64,000 nucleotides of DNA, taken from the NCBI GenBank assembly GCA_012295275.1, contig CM022665.1:15689476-15753475 (forward strand), read 5' to 3'. A program made the position numbers and the translations under genes. The stretch comes from Chrysomallon squamiferum. Lineage: Eukaryota; Mollusca; Gastropoda; Neomphalida; Peltospiridae. The notes under the pieces were generated by a model. That model saw only the letters and a program-made list of their open reading frames with translations, was not told where the DNA came from and did not search any database. This document shows, piece by piece, positions 13,701 through 27,900 of the stretch; the first letter of the stretch is position 1, and every line of letters starts with the position of its first letter.

Positions 13701-16700
13701 ATTTATTTGCAGTTTTGAATTATTATATACTTTATTTAAGATAAATAAAAGATATTGTGCATTTTGACTTAAATATTTAAATGAATGTTTGAGTTCTAAT
13801 CCAGAAGTTCTCAACTGTTACTAATTAAAAACATATAACCTTTCTGTAGCTTCACATTCCTCTCATGCATCTGAAATATTTACACAGACTTTTAATTAAT
13901 AATCTACTAATATTCATAATCTACAAAGATTAATAAATTTTAATATATATTACTTTACAATATTAACACACTACCATTCATTCTGATATTAACATCTTAT
14001 TGAGCTGAACTTGTAAATATCTTGACTTCTTGTCTGGTAGATAAATGGAATCTTTCATCTCACCTGTACATGTTACTTGTGTGTCACCCAGCAGAGCTTA
14101 TCTTTCAGGATCTCTAAGTCACCATAGTAGCATACAGGGAGAGTCTGATTCAGAACCAGAAAACTTCATTCAGAACATCACCAACAAACTGGGCAGCATC
14201 TTCAGCAGTGACAGCAGTGATGCTGATGTTAGTGAAACAGAGGACACTGATGATATTTTTGACCCATCGCTTGACAAACCTGTTTTTATAACATCTCGAG
14301 GACCTGTACATATGTCTGCTGGTTAGGACAGTATTGTGTTTTTGATGTTGTCTCTTGATATTGTCAGCATTTTCTTTTTATTTACCAGGCATTTGATATT
14401 GTTACTTGGCATCAGTAATTCTTTCATTTGTTTAGATAGTTCCACAGCTCCTATTAATATTATTCATTGGCTGCCTGTTTATATAGTTCCACAGTCCTAT
14501 TCATTTTTTAATTTGCTGTCTGGTTACATAGTTCCACAGTCCTATTCATTTTTTAATTTGCTGTCTGGTTACATAGTTCCACAGTCCTATTCATTTTTTA
14601 ATTTGCTGTCTGGTTACATAGTTCCACAGCCCTATTCATTTTTTAATTTGCTGTCTGGTTACATAGTTCCACAGTCCTATTCATTTTTTAATTTGCTGTC
14701 TGGTTACATAGTTCCACAGTCCTATTCATTTTTTAATTTGCTGTCTGGTTACATAGTTCCACAGTCTTATTCATTTTTTAATTTGCTGTCTGGTTACATA
14801 GTTCCACAGTCCTATTCATTTTTTAATTTGCTGTCTGGTTACATAGTTCCACAGTCCTATTCATTTTTTAATTTGCTGTCTGGTTATATAGTTCCATGGC
14901 CCTATTGATTTTTTTATTTATCTGTTATATAGTTCCAGGGTCTCATTCAATTTTTTATTTATCTGTTATATAGTTCCACAGCCCAAGTAACATTTTTCAT
15001 TGGCTATCTATTTATAAAGTTTCATGGTTACAGTAAATTTTTGATTTGCTGTTTGTTTATAAAGTACAACCTACCTTTTGTTACGTATCCGCTTCATTAA
15101 AATCCATGCTGTTTTAGAGGTAATTATTGGTGAAGTTTATAACTTGACAAGATTATTGTTGATGTTGTCATTTCTGTTGTTGCATGTTAAATATGATTTT
15201 AAAATTATTATTATTATTTTTTTTAGCTATAGTAATTACATAATTATGATGCAATTTGTTAAGATTTCACATTATAGTGCTGTTATTTGTAATGTGTTAT
15301 TCACTATTTTGATGCCATTTCTCACATCAAGGATTTAATAAAAAAAAAAATAAGAGGGAGGGTGGACACAGTCATGATACTGGAATAACTGTTGAGATCA
15401 AATGAGTTACATTATAAAACATGAAAAACAAAAAAATAATGGGACAGTGCAAAATGCACACCTCATGCATATTTACTTACTAATGGGCAGTTTTCTCCAG
15501 TGTTATGTTGTATTTTAGAAAAAAGATGATATATGGTGGTGGATGCAATATTGTTACAGTTTTGTTGTTATTATTATTATTTTTGTTGTAATTATTGTTT
15601 TAATGTTGTACATAATTTTAGCAATTTTCGTCATAAATGATTACATTAACCATTTATCGTGAGTATAAAAGAGTGTGTTATTTAATTATGTTCAGTTCAC
15701 TTAAATATATTGATACTTCTTTGTATAATCATTAAAATAAAATCATTATTTTCTACATTGCTCTCACTATTTCTGTATTTCCTTCTTTCTTTCCATCTTT
15801 CCATCACTGTCTTTTTGTCTCACCATTTCCTTCTTCCCATTCTTTCTTCTCTTTCTTTCCCCCTGCCCATTCCATTGCATTTTCCCCCATCTTTCTCTCT
15901 TTTATTGTAAAATCTAAATATTCTTTTCTTTAACATTAACCTTTTTGTGATTATTTTTTAATACCCTACCTTTAAGCAATATAGAAGATAATTTGCTATA
16001 GCTAAATATACAAACTGCTTTTTTAAAACTAATCTACTAACATACTAACTGGACTTATAACTTATTTAATCCAGGTTTCATGACTGCATAAACTGTAATA
16101 TAATCTTGGTTTTGTATAAATTTAAGAATAAGCATTTTAATATCCATTAAGTAAATAATAGCACGAGAACATGGAATGCCTACTTTATAATACAAATACA
16201 TACATCTAATGTTAGATATGTGGTGCACTGTACATACAGTTATTTATTAGAGAAATTATGTTATGGATCCATTCATCATTGTGTATGTTTGTGTATATAT
16301 ATTTGCATGTGTTTTGTGTGTAAATGTGTGTGTGTTAATGTATGTACATGAAAATTTACATTAATCAGTGAAAAATTTACACATGGATGTTTTATTTTTT
16401 TTTTTCAGGTACTCTTGGTGTTGATCAGATAGATGGTACCATCAGTGCTGTTGTTGACGATGATGATGATGTGGGATCCTGTGTCTACCTCATTGTTGAT
16501 TCTCAGGATCAGTTACTTCTGAACATCACACCACAGGCAATCAGTGTCATTAATGATGTCATACAGGTGTGTTTTACTATTATTAATATAAATAATATAC
16601 ATTCATCAGTGTAATTAATGATGTGATACAGGTGTATTTACTAGTTTTAATGTAGATAATGTAAAAAATAATATATTATACATATATCAGTGTAATTAAT

Positions 16701-18225
16701 GATGTTATACAGTTATGTTTACTATTTTTAATATATGTAATGTAATACAAATCAGTGTCATTAACAATGTTATACAGCTGTGTTTACTATTTTTAATATA
16801 TGTCATTTAATAAATAATATATTGTACATATAAGTATTAAAAAGACATAGTTTCTTCTGTCAGTTTTTAAGTTTAACCATAAATACTTTTTCACTGAAAT
16901 GTATATAATTTATTGTACATAATATAAATTCTATATTCATAAGTTTGTGGGTCTATTTTTGTTAATATTGTATGACAACCATTTTTTGGCAATTTTTTAT
17001 CTTTTTTTTTCTTCTGAATTTTGTTGAAAAAGTTTGTATTCTCAGTTTAAAACTTTCTGAAAATATTACCTCACACACTTTAAAGCCATTTATCAAGTTT
17101 AAAAGAGCAGTAACTTAATTTTTAATTATTGTCATTCAGTGAGATTACTGTTGTTTCAAAACTAATATTTTGTAGTTTCTAAATAACTAAAACTAGAAAA
17201 GTGTAAGTGATAATATTATATTAGTTTGTTTTTATTTTTTTACTTTAAGCTTTTTTTTAAAAATTACATCAGTTCATTAACAAGGTCGTGACTTTAAAAT
17301 AGTTACCTTGCTGAAACTAATATCTGTATGCTATGCCTAACTGTTAAACACACAGATTTAATATCTATTTTTGTTTGCAATGAGGTAATATTCATTTCTG
17401 TTCACTTTTCATACCCAACGATCAGTTTGGATTTTTTCAGGCTTTAGCTGCTCCAGCAGACTCAGATCTTTGTGTGGCTCAAAATCTTCCTGCTTTTAAA
17501 GTGATAAATGAAGTGAGTTTATCTTTGTTTTCAGTTTTTTATATACCTTATCCATTTTTTTTTATACAAGTTAAAAAGTAATGTCCCATGTGCTTTCACT
17601 GGGTTAATCTGGATCATTAGATGTATAAAACTGAATAAATAGTTTACTTATTTAAAAAAGATCAAAGTATGTAAAAAATTAATATTTTCTTTTATTACTT
17701 CAAGTAATAACTGATAATTTATCATCACCTTTAACACTGTAATAATCATCATAATCATCATTATCATCACTGTTGACCTTTTTATTATTGGATATATTAG
17801 ACAAGTTTAGGAAAAGTGTTTAATTGAGATTTTTATTTTTAGCTTGGAGTTCATGCCACAGTGACTCTTCATCCAGACTGGAAGGTAAAAATAATTTATT
17901 ATTATTTATGTTACGCACTGAAAGCAGGTGTGTGTTATAATAAAACATCTGAAAATTAAATATAAATTAAATTTTAATAAAGGTTGGAAGGAGCACCTTA
18001 TTTTCCTTGAATTTTAAAATGTTTTCAATTAACAGTAATAATAAAAATAATATAGATAATAATAATAATAATACAATTAAAAATAATAAAAATACATAAA
18101 TAAATAAAAAATAAATAAATTATTTTATTTATATTTATTTATTTATTTAGTTATTTATCAACTTAATTAATTAATTTTATTTATTTTATTTTATTATTTC
18201 ATGTAGTTACTTATTTATTTCCTTA

Positions 18226-18259
<34 letters not shown>

Positions 18260-20218
18260 AGTTTTATTTATTTATTCTATTTTATTGTATTTATTATATG
18301 TATATAGTTTTTTTTATTATTAATTTACTCTTTTTTTTATATTTCTTTATTTCTTTATTTTTACAGATCCGAAATGACCACATTAAGAATGCTACAATAC
18401 TGAAGGCAGGAGAGAACAACCAGGTTGTCAGTTCTGGCAGTGAGGATGATATTGAGATAATCTGTGAAGAAGAAAGTCCAGAAAAAGATGAGTAAGTAAT
18501 TACTGTTCTATCCTATACAAGGTTAAGAAACACTTTCTTGTTATATTCCTCACTGGGCTGTTTCACTGCCCTATAATGTGTTTAGCAAAGGCTGTGATGT
18601 GTTGTTATGGTATTTCTGAAATATATGTATAACAGATCATCTGAGTATTTATTAGTGTGGTTATAGAACATATCTTTTCTCATTTTCTCATTATCTGATA
18701 TATAAATAATAAACACACACACACACACACTCACAGATACATACACAAACATACACATACACATACATATACATATGCATACACATATTCTTAAACATAC
18801 CCATATGCACACAAACATGTATGTACATATTTTACTTCTTTTATGTATTTGTAGAAAATGTACTGAAATATACTTACATCTGTTGTATATTCATGCTTGC
18901 TTGACTAGAGCATGCTGTCTGCAGACAGTTACTCTGTTAGAAAATTGACTGGAAGAGTTTACATTTACCCAGTTAATAAGAAACAGATTCACACCTGTTG
19001 ACCAATTACTGCTATTTTCTTCAACACCAGTATTGTTTAAAACTAGTTTTGAAAAAAAATACTGCAGTATTTGATATCAGTATCTTTAGCCTTAGAATTA
19101 TAATAATTTACTCCTATTGTTGTAGGACAAACAAAATTATTAGTAAGTTTACACTTTATAAGAAATGGTTTTATTGCTGTTTAAAGATTATATTTTATTA
19201 TTGTTTAAATTCTGTTGTAATTTAACAGGACACCAGATTCAAAAGGTTTCGTTGAAAAGGTTCTGGCCGATGCTGGTCACACGCTGGTCAATGCTGGGGC
19301 ATTTGTTTTTGATGATGATGAAGATTACCTGTCAGGAAACAGTATGGACATTCACAGGTTTAGACTGCAGGTGAATTACCTTTAATTATCAATGTATTAG
19401 GCAGAAATTATATTTGGGTAAATTTGAAAATCTAGTTAAAGTTTAAATAAGTCTTGTTAAAATTCAAGTAACTGTTATTAAAGCTTAGGTTTATCTTATT
19501 AGAAATTTCTTGAGTCTGATTAGAGTTCAGGTGAGCCTGATTAGATTTTGGGAAAGACCAGATGACATTTTAAATATAACTGAACATGGAAGAAGTAAAA
19601 TATTAATTTTAATTTTATTTTTATCAGGTTGATGGATTTGAACCACTGGCTTCCATCCTACACAAAAAAGACTGTCGCAAATTATTGCCACTTGCTCCAA
19701 AGAAGGTAAATTATGAATAGATTTTTCATTTTAGAAATGTCATCCCTTTTCATCTTATAAGTAGTGTATAGATTTTAAATAAAACAAGAAGTTTTGAAAT
19801 GTACATATATATATTTTTTAATGTATTAAAATGCCTTTGATTAATCTTCCATCAAAGTTTTATTATAAATAAAACATCAATTCATTATTATTTAAAAAAT
19901 ATATATATGATAATTCATATTTTAAATCAGAATAAACTGATGCAAATTATTTTAAAATGATAAATTTATGTATTAATTATTGGTGTTTTGAGGTAAAATA
20001 TAAAATGAGTTGTTTTGATTAACATTTAGGTTTGACATTTTAAAGGACCAGTGCAAACAAAAAACATTTTTGACAATTTGAATTTAAATATTTTAATTTT
20101 AATTTTTATTCAGTCGGATGATATGGACTTTGAGGTATTATGAATTGTTTATGAATATTAATAATAAAATACACTGGTTCTCATATTTTCATATTTTGTT
20201 ATCATTTTAATTTTACTT

Positions 20219-20254
<36 letters not shown>

Positions 20255-21254
20255 CATATAATTATTTTAACCAGAATTATTTTATTTTAATATATTTATA
20301 AAAACTAGTTTATTATCTTTTCTTTTTATTCATTTTGTTACGGTTTTGTTCTATTTATTTTATTTTTATTAATTTTATTTATAAATCTATCTTTTTTTCA
20401 GAAGTTTATTTATTTATTTTTTTTTAAATTAATTTGCTTTTATTTATGTAATTATTTGAGGTTCATTTTTATTAATTTTTTTGTTATTTTTAAAATGTTT
20501 ATCAAAATTTATTTTATCTTTTAGTTCAACATATAAATATTAAATGTTTTCATTATTATTTGTTAATTTAATTTTTTTATATGGTTAATGAACTTTATTT
20601 TACATTATTTTATTTTATTTTATTTATAACTTTTTAAATAATTTATTTTATTTTTTGGTTTAACTTACTACTTACTATTAATTGTTTTTGTTATTATTTA
20701 TTATTATTATTATTATTTTTTTTTTAATGTATTTTGGCAGTTTATGATATTTTATTTCTTAGTTTAGTTTATTAAGGTGGTGCACAGCAGAAAAAAAAAA
20801 GAAAAGGAAAAAATATAATTAATGAAATATAACATTTTTTATATTATAACATATTGTGTTATGTAACATTAGAATATTTTCCATAGCATATAACGTTATT
20901 TGAGAACCAGTTTATTTTCTGCAGAAATTTGATGTTGTCAAAAGTGTAAATAGCTTCACAGCATGTTGTGTTGTGCTGTAGTTAGAAAACATTTATTTAA
21001 AACAGCAGAAAGATGAAGATTATTTCACATACAATTTGTGACTGAGTATACTTGTATGTGAATGTGTATGTATGTAGATGTGTTTATATGTGTTTTTTTT
21101 TTTTTTTTTTGTAATATGTAATATATGTCTAAATGTAAATGTGTATGTATGTATGTATGTAGATATATGTGTCTGTGTTTGTAATAAATATGTACATATG
21201 TGTATATTTGTAATATATGTAAAACTGTATATGTATGTATGTATGTGTATGTAC

Positions 21255-21309
<55 letters not shown>

Positions 21310-21900
21310 CACATATATACATAGACAAATATGTCTATATGTTTATGTATTTGTGATATATATAAATCTGTGTGTGTGTGATTAACAAATTTAATACCAT
21401 TTTAAATTTTGGTGAAAAAAGTGTCTTTTTATTTGTTTTTTTTAATGGAACTTTTATTTTCAGGTTGCTTTATAAAATGTGATTATACAGATACACCAAA
21501 AGAAAATGATTAAACCAACATTATGTGTTATTTTTGTTGTTTTGTTTTTACTTCTTTCTTTCTTGGTATTTGTCACATTATAACAAATTATCAGTTAATT
21601 CAAAGTTAATTCTCTGTTTCTCATTGTCTCTGTCATTGTGTTTTTCTTTCCCTTTCTGTCTCTGTTGCTGCTTCCTTCAGTGTCTCTCTGTGTGTGTATA
21701 TCTGTTTCTGTGTTAATCTATCAGTAATCAAATTGATAAATATTTGTATTTATTTATAGAACTGCACTCGATACTGTTTTGTTCTGGATATTGATATTTG
21801 GCATGGGAGCAAAGTCATCAAGATGTACTCCCCACTTCAGGTTTGTATTACTGTTAATAATAATAATAATAATAATAATATCAATAACAATAACAATAAC

Positions 21901-21932
<32 letters not shown>

Positions 21933-24900
21933 TTATTATTATTATTATTAATATTATTGTTATTAAAATATTTTCATGATTGTATCATTTGTGTCATTAT
22001 TATTTTCTTCTCATTAATATTGTATTATTATTATTATTGTTATTATCGTCATCATCATTACTGTTATTATTATTGTTGTTGTTATTATTTTTAATATTAC
22101 CATACTTATTATCTTTTAGTCCTGCATCCTTCAACAATTTTGAGAAAATAATATATAACTAAAAAAAAAAAAAAAAAAAAAAGAAAAAGAAATGTTTAAA
22201 GTACATATGGCCAAAAAAAGAAAAACAACCAAAAATTCTGACATATTAAACTCTGACTAACTGACTGATTGATTGGCTGAAAAAAGTGCTAATCAGAACA
22301 AGCAACTGTGTTGCGCCTGCATCAGTCATGCTCTCTGACAAAGCCAGGGGGCGCTTATGTTGCAGAAAATATTTAACTCCATAATATATATTTTTATATA
22401 TCAAGGAAATGTAGATGTAACAAAATTTATTTCAAATGAGTTATTATTAAAATTATTTTTCTTTGTAAGGCTTTATCACTAATTATTAATGAAATACTTT
22501 ACACACTTGTCATAAAAAATACATATTTCTGAATATTTTTGTAGCCTTTTCCCACTCAGACAAAAAATATATTAATTAATTGGAATTTGACTTTGAGCAA
22601 TATATTTTACTGTTATAATAATGTTTTTCAGACAGGTTGTTAAATGTGGTTATTTTAATGTTGCTTTCAGCTGAAAAACAATCTGACCCTTGCTGTAGAC
22701 GTTTGGTGTAGAACTGAAGATCTGAAGAAATATCGAGCAATGGAGTCATTAGCTGGAATGGCAGAGTACTCCAAACTGGCAACAGTTGCACAACAAGAAG
22801 TGTATTATCTCCCTCTGTTTGTTGCATTTCACTGCAAACTGCACATAGCTCCATCAGATTTGAGGTAAGTAAATTGTAAATTTAAACAGCCACACAATTA
22901 ATTATAACCAATTTATCAAAAGATAAAATTTATATTAAGTAAAGAATATATTTTTAAAATGTTTTATGAATTTACCACATATACTTTTTTCAGTATTAAA
23001 AATAGTTTGTTTCTAAAGCAAATAAATAAATAAAAATATAAGTGAAAATATGGTAATAAACTAAAAACATAATAAATATCATGTTAACAAATAAATTAAT
23101 TTTTGATATAGCTTTTTCAAATAATTAAATAGTACATTTATTAAAAAAAAAAAAAAAAATTATTAAATGTTTACCATATATTTATGGTTCAAAATATAAT
23201 TATCATTTTTTGTTTCTCTTTTGACAATATTAGCTATGACTTGACATACAACCCCCTCTGGTGGCAAGATTTGGTTCAGGCAAAGGAAAAGAGTAAATAT
23301 TTTATGTGCCAATCTCAGAATGAAGAGAAAAAGTCTTTCAACTTCAAGGTTATTATTTTTCCTGCTTTATTTATTTTTTAAAGAATTTAATAATTTTCAT
23401 TTTATGGATTTATATTTTAGTAACACTTAAATAAATAATAAATTAGAGTTTGTTGTGGAATTTAAAAAAATAAAAAAATTAGAAAGGATATTTTTTGTTC
23501 CTGTTATTTACATTTTCGTTTTGAATTTAAGTCATCTGCTTAGCAGTTCTACTATTTTCTCCATTTCACATGATATTATTTTCACTCAGATGCAGCTTAA
23601 ATTTAAAAATAATAATAATAATAAGTAAAAAAAAAAGAAGAAGAAGAGCAACATAATTAGTGAATGACTGAATGAATTATTGTTCAGTGTAACCTTAGAA
23701 TTTTTACAAATAGATTATTTTAATTAGTTATATTAAATTTAACATTTTACATGTAGTTACCCAACCAAATGAAAATCATCTCACAGAAACCAAACTGTTG
23801 TTTACTGGAAACCACACTGTTTAATAGTGGAGTCAATTCATATTTATAAAAAGCACATTCTTTTGTTTGAATTATGTTTCATCACCATTGGCCGAAATAA
23901 ATGAACTTTTGAAATGTTTATAAAAACTGTTAAATTGTAACTTTTATTTTAATTGTTTATATAATTTTTACTGTATATTTGTATAAGGAAGTATAAAGTT
24001 TATAATTTATTTTAATTGCTTTTATTATTTTTACTATATATTTATGTAAGGAAATTAAAAAATTCTAAACATACTTTAATTGTTTATATTATTTTTAATG
24101 TATAGTGATAGGTGATGTATAAGGAATTATAAAATTTTTACTTATTTTAATTGTTTACAATATTTTTACTCATTGTTTTTATGTGATGTGAAAGGATGTA
24201 TAAAATGTTAAATTTATTTGAATTTTTTATTTTTTTTATTTTTACTATATATTTATGTAAGTAAGTATAAACTTTGTACTTATTTTAATTATGTGTTTAT
24301 TTATTTATTTTTTACTATATGTGTCATTCCATGTCAAATTACCAATAAAAATAAAAATTTAAACCCGACCGTCTCAGATGTTTATGAAACTTGGTATACT
24401 TGTGGACTAAGATCCCACAGCATCAAACAAAAAATATTACACCCACGAAACTTTTATATGTTTTAGTTAACATGTGGGAGATTAAATTTCAATAAAGGTC
24501 ATCTCAAGGTCACATGATCCACAGTGTCAATTTCAAGGTCATAACAAAGGTCAAAAGGTCAGTGACCACCAAATCCTTGTCATATTGCCTTTTGAACAAT
24601 ACCAATTTTATGAAGATTGGCCCAGTAGTTCCTGAGATATGAGGGTTCTAAGGTTGGTGTCATGCCCATTTTTGCCAAAAATCTCAAACTTTGGGGGGCC
24701 ATATCTCCCACACCACTGGTCCGATTGGCCTAAAATTTGTGCTGTGGGATCCCAATCAACAAGTATATCAAGTTTCATAAAAATCTGAGACGGTCGGGTT
24801 TAACCCATTGGGTGATTTGACACTGAATGACCCTTATATTTGTAGGTGCTATGTAAGGAAGTATGAAATTTTGAATTTGTTTTATTTAATTATATTATTT

Positions 24901-27900
24901 TTACTGTACATTTGTGTAAGTAAGTAAGTGTACATTTTTTATTTATTTTAATTGTTTATTTACTGTATATTTTCAGGTGCTCTGTAAGGAAGGGCTGCCT
25001 CTCAATCCAGTTCAGACTGTACCAAAGACAATTCCCTATCACACAATCTCTCTCCATGCCCCCGTCACTCTACACAACTACCTACCATATGATTTACAGT
25101 TTTCTCTGGAGGTTTGTACAATTTTATATATAATCTGTAGTCTTCTTTAAAATATATATTCAGATATTTCAATTTTATATAATTTATTGCTGGGTTTTTT
25201 TGTGTTTTTTTTTAAAATAGACATTCAAAAGTTTAAAAGATTTTATGATTTAAGATTTTGTTTGAAATAAATATTCAGAGATTTAAATTTGTTGTTTTTT
25301 TTAATCATATGTGGCTGTTTTGAAAATCACCATTGAGATGTTTTAAATTTTATTTTATCTTTGGTTTTCTCTAAAATCAAATCCAGATATTTAAAATTTT
25401 ATATAACTTGTAGTTTTCTCTGAAATCACCACTGAAATATTTTTAAGTTTATATGTATTAAAACATTTATAATCTCTCTGATGACTGTTCTTTTCTTACA
25501 AAAGTTGTAAGTTTATTATCCTGAAAATCACTCTAATGATATATTGTAAGTGTTACTTAGAAATATATGTTACATATTATAGTCATGTAAATATATTTTT
25601 CATATAAGAATAAAATCGCGTGTTAAATATTTTTACTCTTTAAACATAATTATTGTGTTGAATATATATATATACATTTTTACAGGGAACTGGATCATCC
25701 AGCAGTCTGACTCATGGAGAAAGCACTCCATTGTATACCATCAACCTACAGAAGACATACAAACTGCTCATTTCAGTAAGAAAGTCTTACCACAGCCAAA
25801 ATTACCTTCTTTTTTATACTTGAAGAACAAATTTTGTGATATTCATACTTGCACATTCTGTTTTTATTCAGCTGTATTTGAAAAAATTCAGTACTACCTT
25901 GGAAATGATTTTCCACTTTCAAAATATTCTTTTAATAAATAAATAAATAGTAATAATAAGGAATACATGTTTATTAACAGTTTAAATGTTTGCTTTCAAT
26001 TCAAAACAGATATACAATGTAAAGACTAAAATCAGATTAATTTTATATAATAAATCAAACAAATTATTTTAAAGTATTTATATATTATTTTGGTTTGTAT
26101 ATACTAAGGTACACTTTATTTGTTCCATATGACCAACATACAATACCATTAATTAACATTTTTCCCAGTAAACAAACAATTTTTATTTTTTTTTAATTTT
26201 GTGAAAAAAACTGATTAGTATCACTTATTTCTTCAGATAAATGACTACCTTGGCTGTGATTGGAGAGGCAGTCTTGACATTTCTTCAGAGCTGGACGAAT
26301 TCAAGGCCATCACCATGGAAACTGACATTGACATAGAAAATGTCAACAAGTATTTGAGTCTGAGCATCCATGCTGATCACACACAGGCATTAGATCTGTA
26401 CATATACTCTCCATATTGGATTGTCAACAAAACTGAACTTCCACTGCAGATCAGGGTATGTCTGTTATCATTCATTTTTTTTTTTTTGTTCGTTTATTCA
26501 TCAGTTTGTAAATTGTAGCCATTTCTCTGGTGGCCAGTGAATTATGTTGTTATTTGTTTTTGATGTTACTAAACTTTCATTCCTTATTAAAGTGTGTCTC
26601 TGCAGCAGTGATATTGTGTTTAACTGACATGTTGAATGAGTATTTTAAAGTTATCTGTCTATTTTAGGGCTCTGTTTCTGATGCAGTGTTTGAGTGTGGG
26701 GCTATCTCCAATCCAGTGCTATTCAGGTTCAAGAAATACAAGAGGAAAAAGGTATTTGAGAATTCATCATACAACAAAGTAAAAACAAAATAAATATTTA
26801 ATTTGAGATTGCTTTATGCAAAATGATGTGCTATTACATAGAATTGGTAAGGTACAGAATATAAGATTCTCTGATTTTTATAATTCATTACTGAAAGTTT
26901 AAGGTGAAAGATACTTTTTAGTTACTTAAAATTCATCATAAGATACAATTTGAAATTCACCTTTGGTAAACTAACTAATTAGTTTTTATTTATTAACAAC
27001 AACAAAAAAATATACAATGATTTTTATTTCTATTTCTAAAAATGAAACTTTTATTATTATTTTTTTGTTGGTTTTATTATCATTTTTCAAGAACATTTAA
27101 ACTAAAATAATTCTCAGAAGAAACACATGTTGGTTATGTTTGTAATTTTAACACAGACCAGATTAAGAGTGTATGAGTCTAAGTGGTCCAAGTCATTTTC
27201 TCTGGACACTGTTGCTAGTAGTGGTGTTGTCATCTGTCACGAGAAAGAGAGACAGCAGAAATACATGGTATGTATTGTCCTGCATTTATCTTCTTCTTTC
27301 TTTATTTTGTTAATAATTTATGTGATAAAGGAATTACCTTTAACTAATTGTCATAAAATTTGAACAAGTTACAAGTTACTGACTCTAAAAATGTTGAGTT
27401 TAGTGTACAAAGTTTATGTGATTGATTATTGGTAACTTTTAACATCTTTTTCACAATTCACAGTGATAAGTTTACCAGATTGGTAATTTGTAACTCTTTA
27501 CAGGTTTTTTTCACAGTTCATTTTACAAATGTATGAGATTGGTAATTAATAATTCTTGCATTTTTCTCACTGTTTAAGGTGCAAAATGTATTACATTGCT
27601 TAACAGTATAACTGTTTACATTTTCTTCACAGTTCATGGTACAAAGTCAAATGTCAAATCTGAAACTGACCAAGATCATCACAGTGCTGCCATTTTTTCT
27701 TATCATCAACTGTTCAAAACAGAAACTGAGATTCATGGAGGAGAATGAAGAAGCAGATCTCTGGTTTGATATCAACCTTGGTGAGGTAAGTAGTTTCCTA
27801 CAGAAATATTCGTATATCAGTATCCTTATCTACACATACAGATATTTTAGCATACAGATAATATAAGTAATAATGCTGTTTGCCCATACTTATATATATT

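Larger units (their letters stand above)
19706..21759. other. 2.05-kb intron region around the microexon
   Basis: T-rich (poly-T of 28 at 20220-20248; many TTTA and ATTT runs), with a long GT tract at 21262-21307 and GTAT-rich flanks. Apart from the candidate microexon at 20114-20134 I see no exon. Confidence 0.6.

Noticed and set aside
14336-14908. 190-codon open frame with perfect 15-residue repeats
   Set aside because: It is a 45-bp minisatellite inside a VPS13 intron; the frame is open only because the unit is a multiple of three without a stop.
20925-20943. Possible 19-nt exon (GCAG then AAATTTGATG, then AAAAGTGTAA)
   Set aside because: Length is not a multiple of three and would break the phase-0 join between exons 19628-19705 and 21760-21840; the donor is weak.
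21020-21385. Several His/Thr or Val/Cys open frames on both strands
   Set aside because: Translations of a GT/CA microsatellite.
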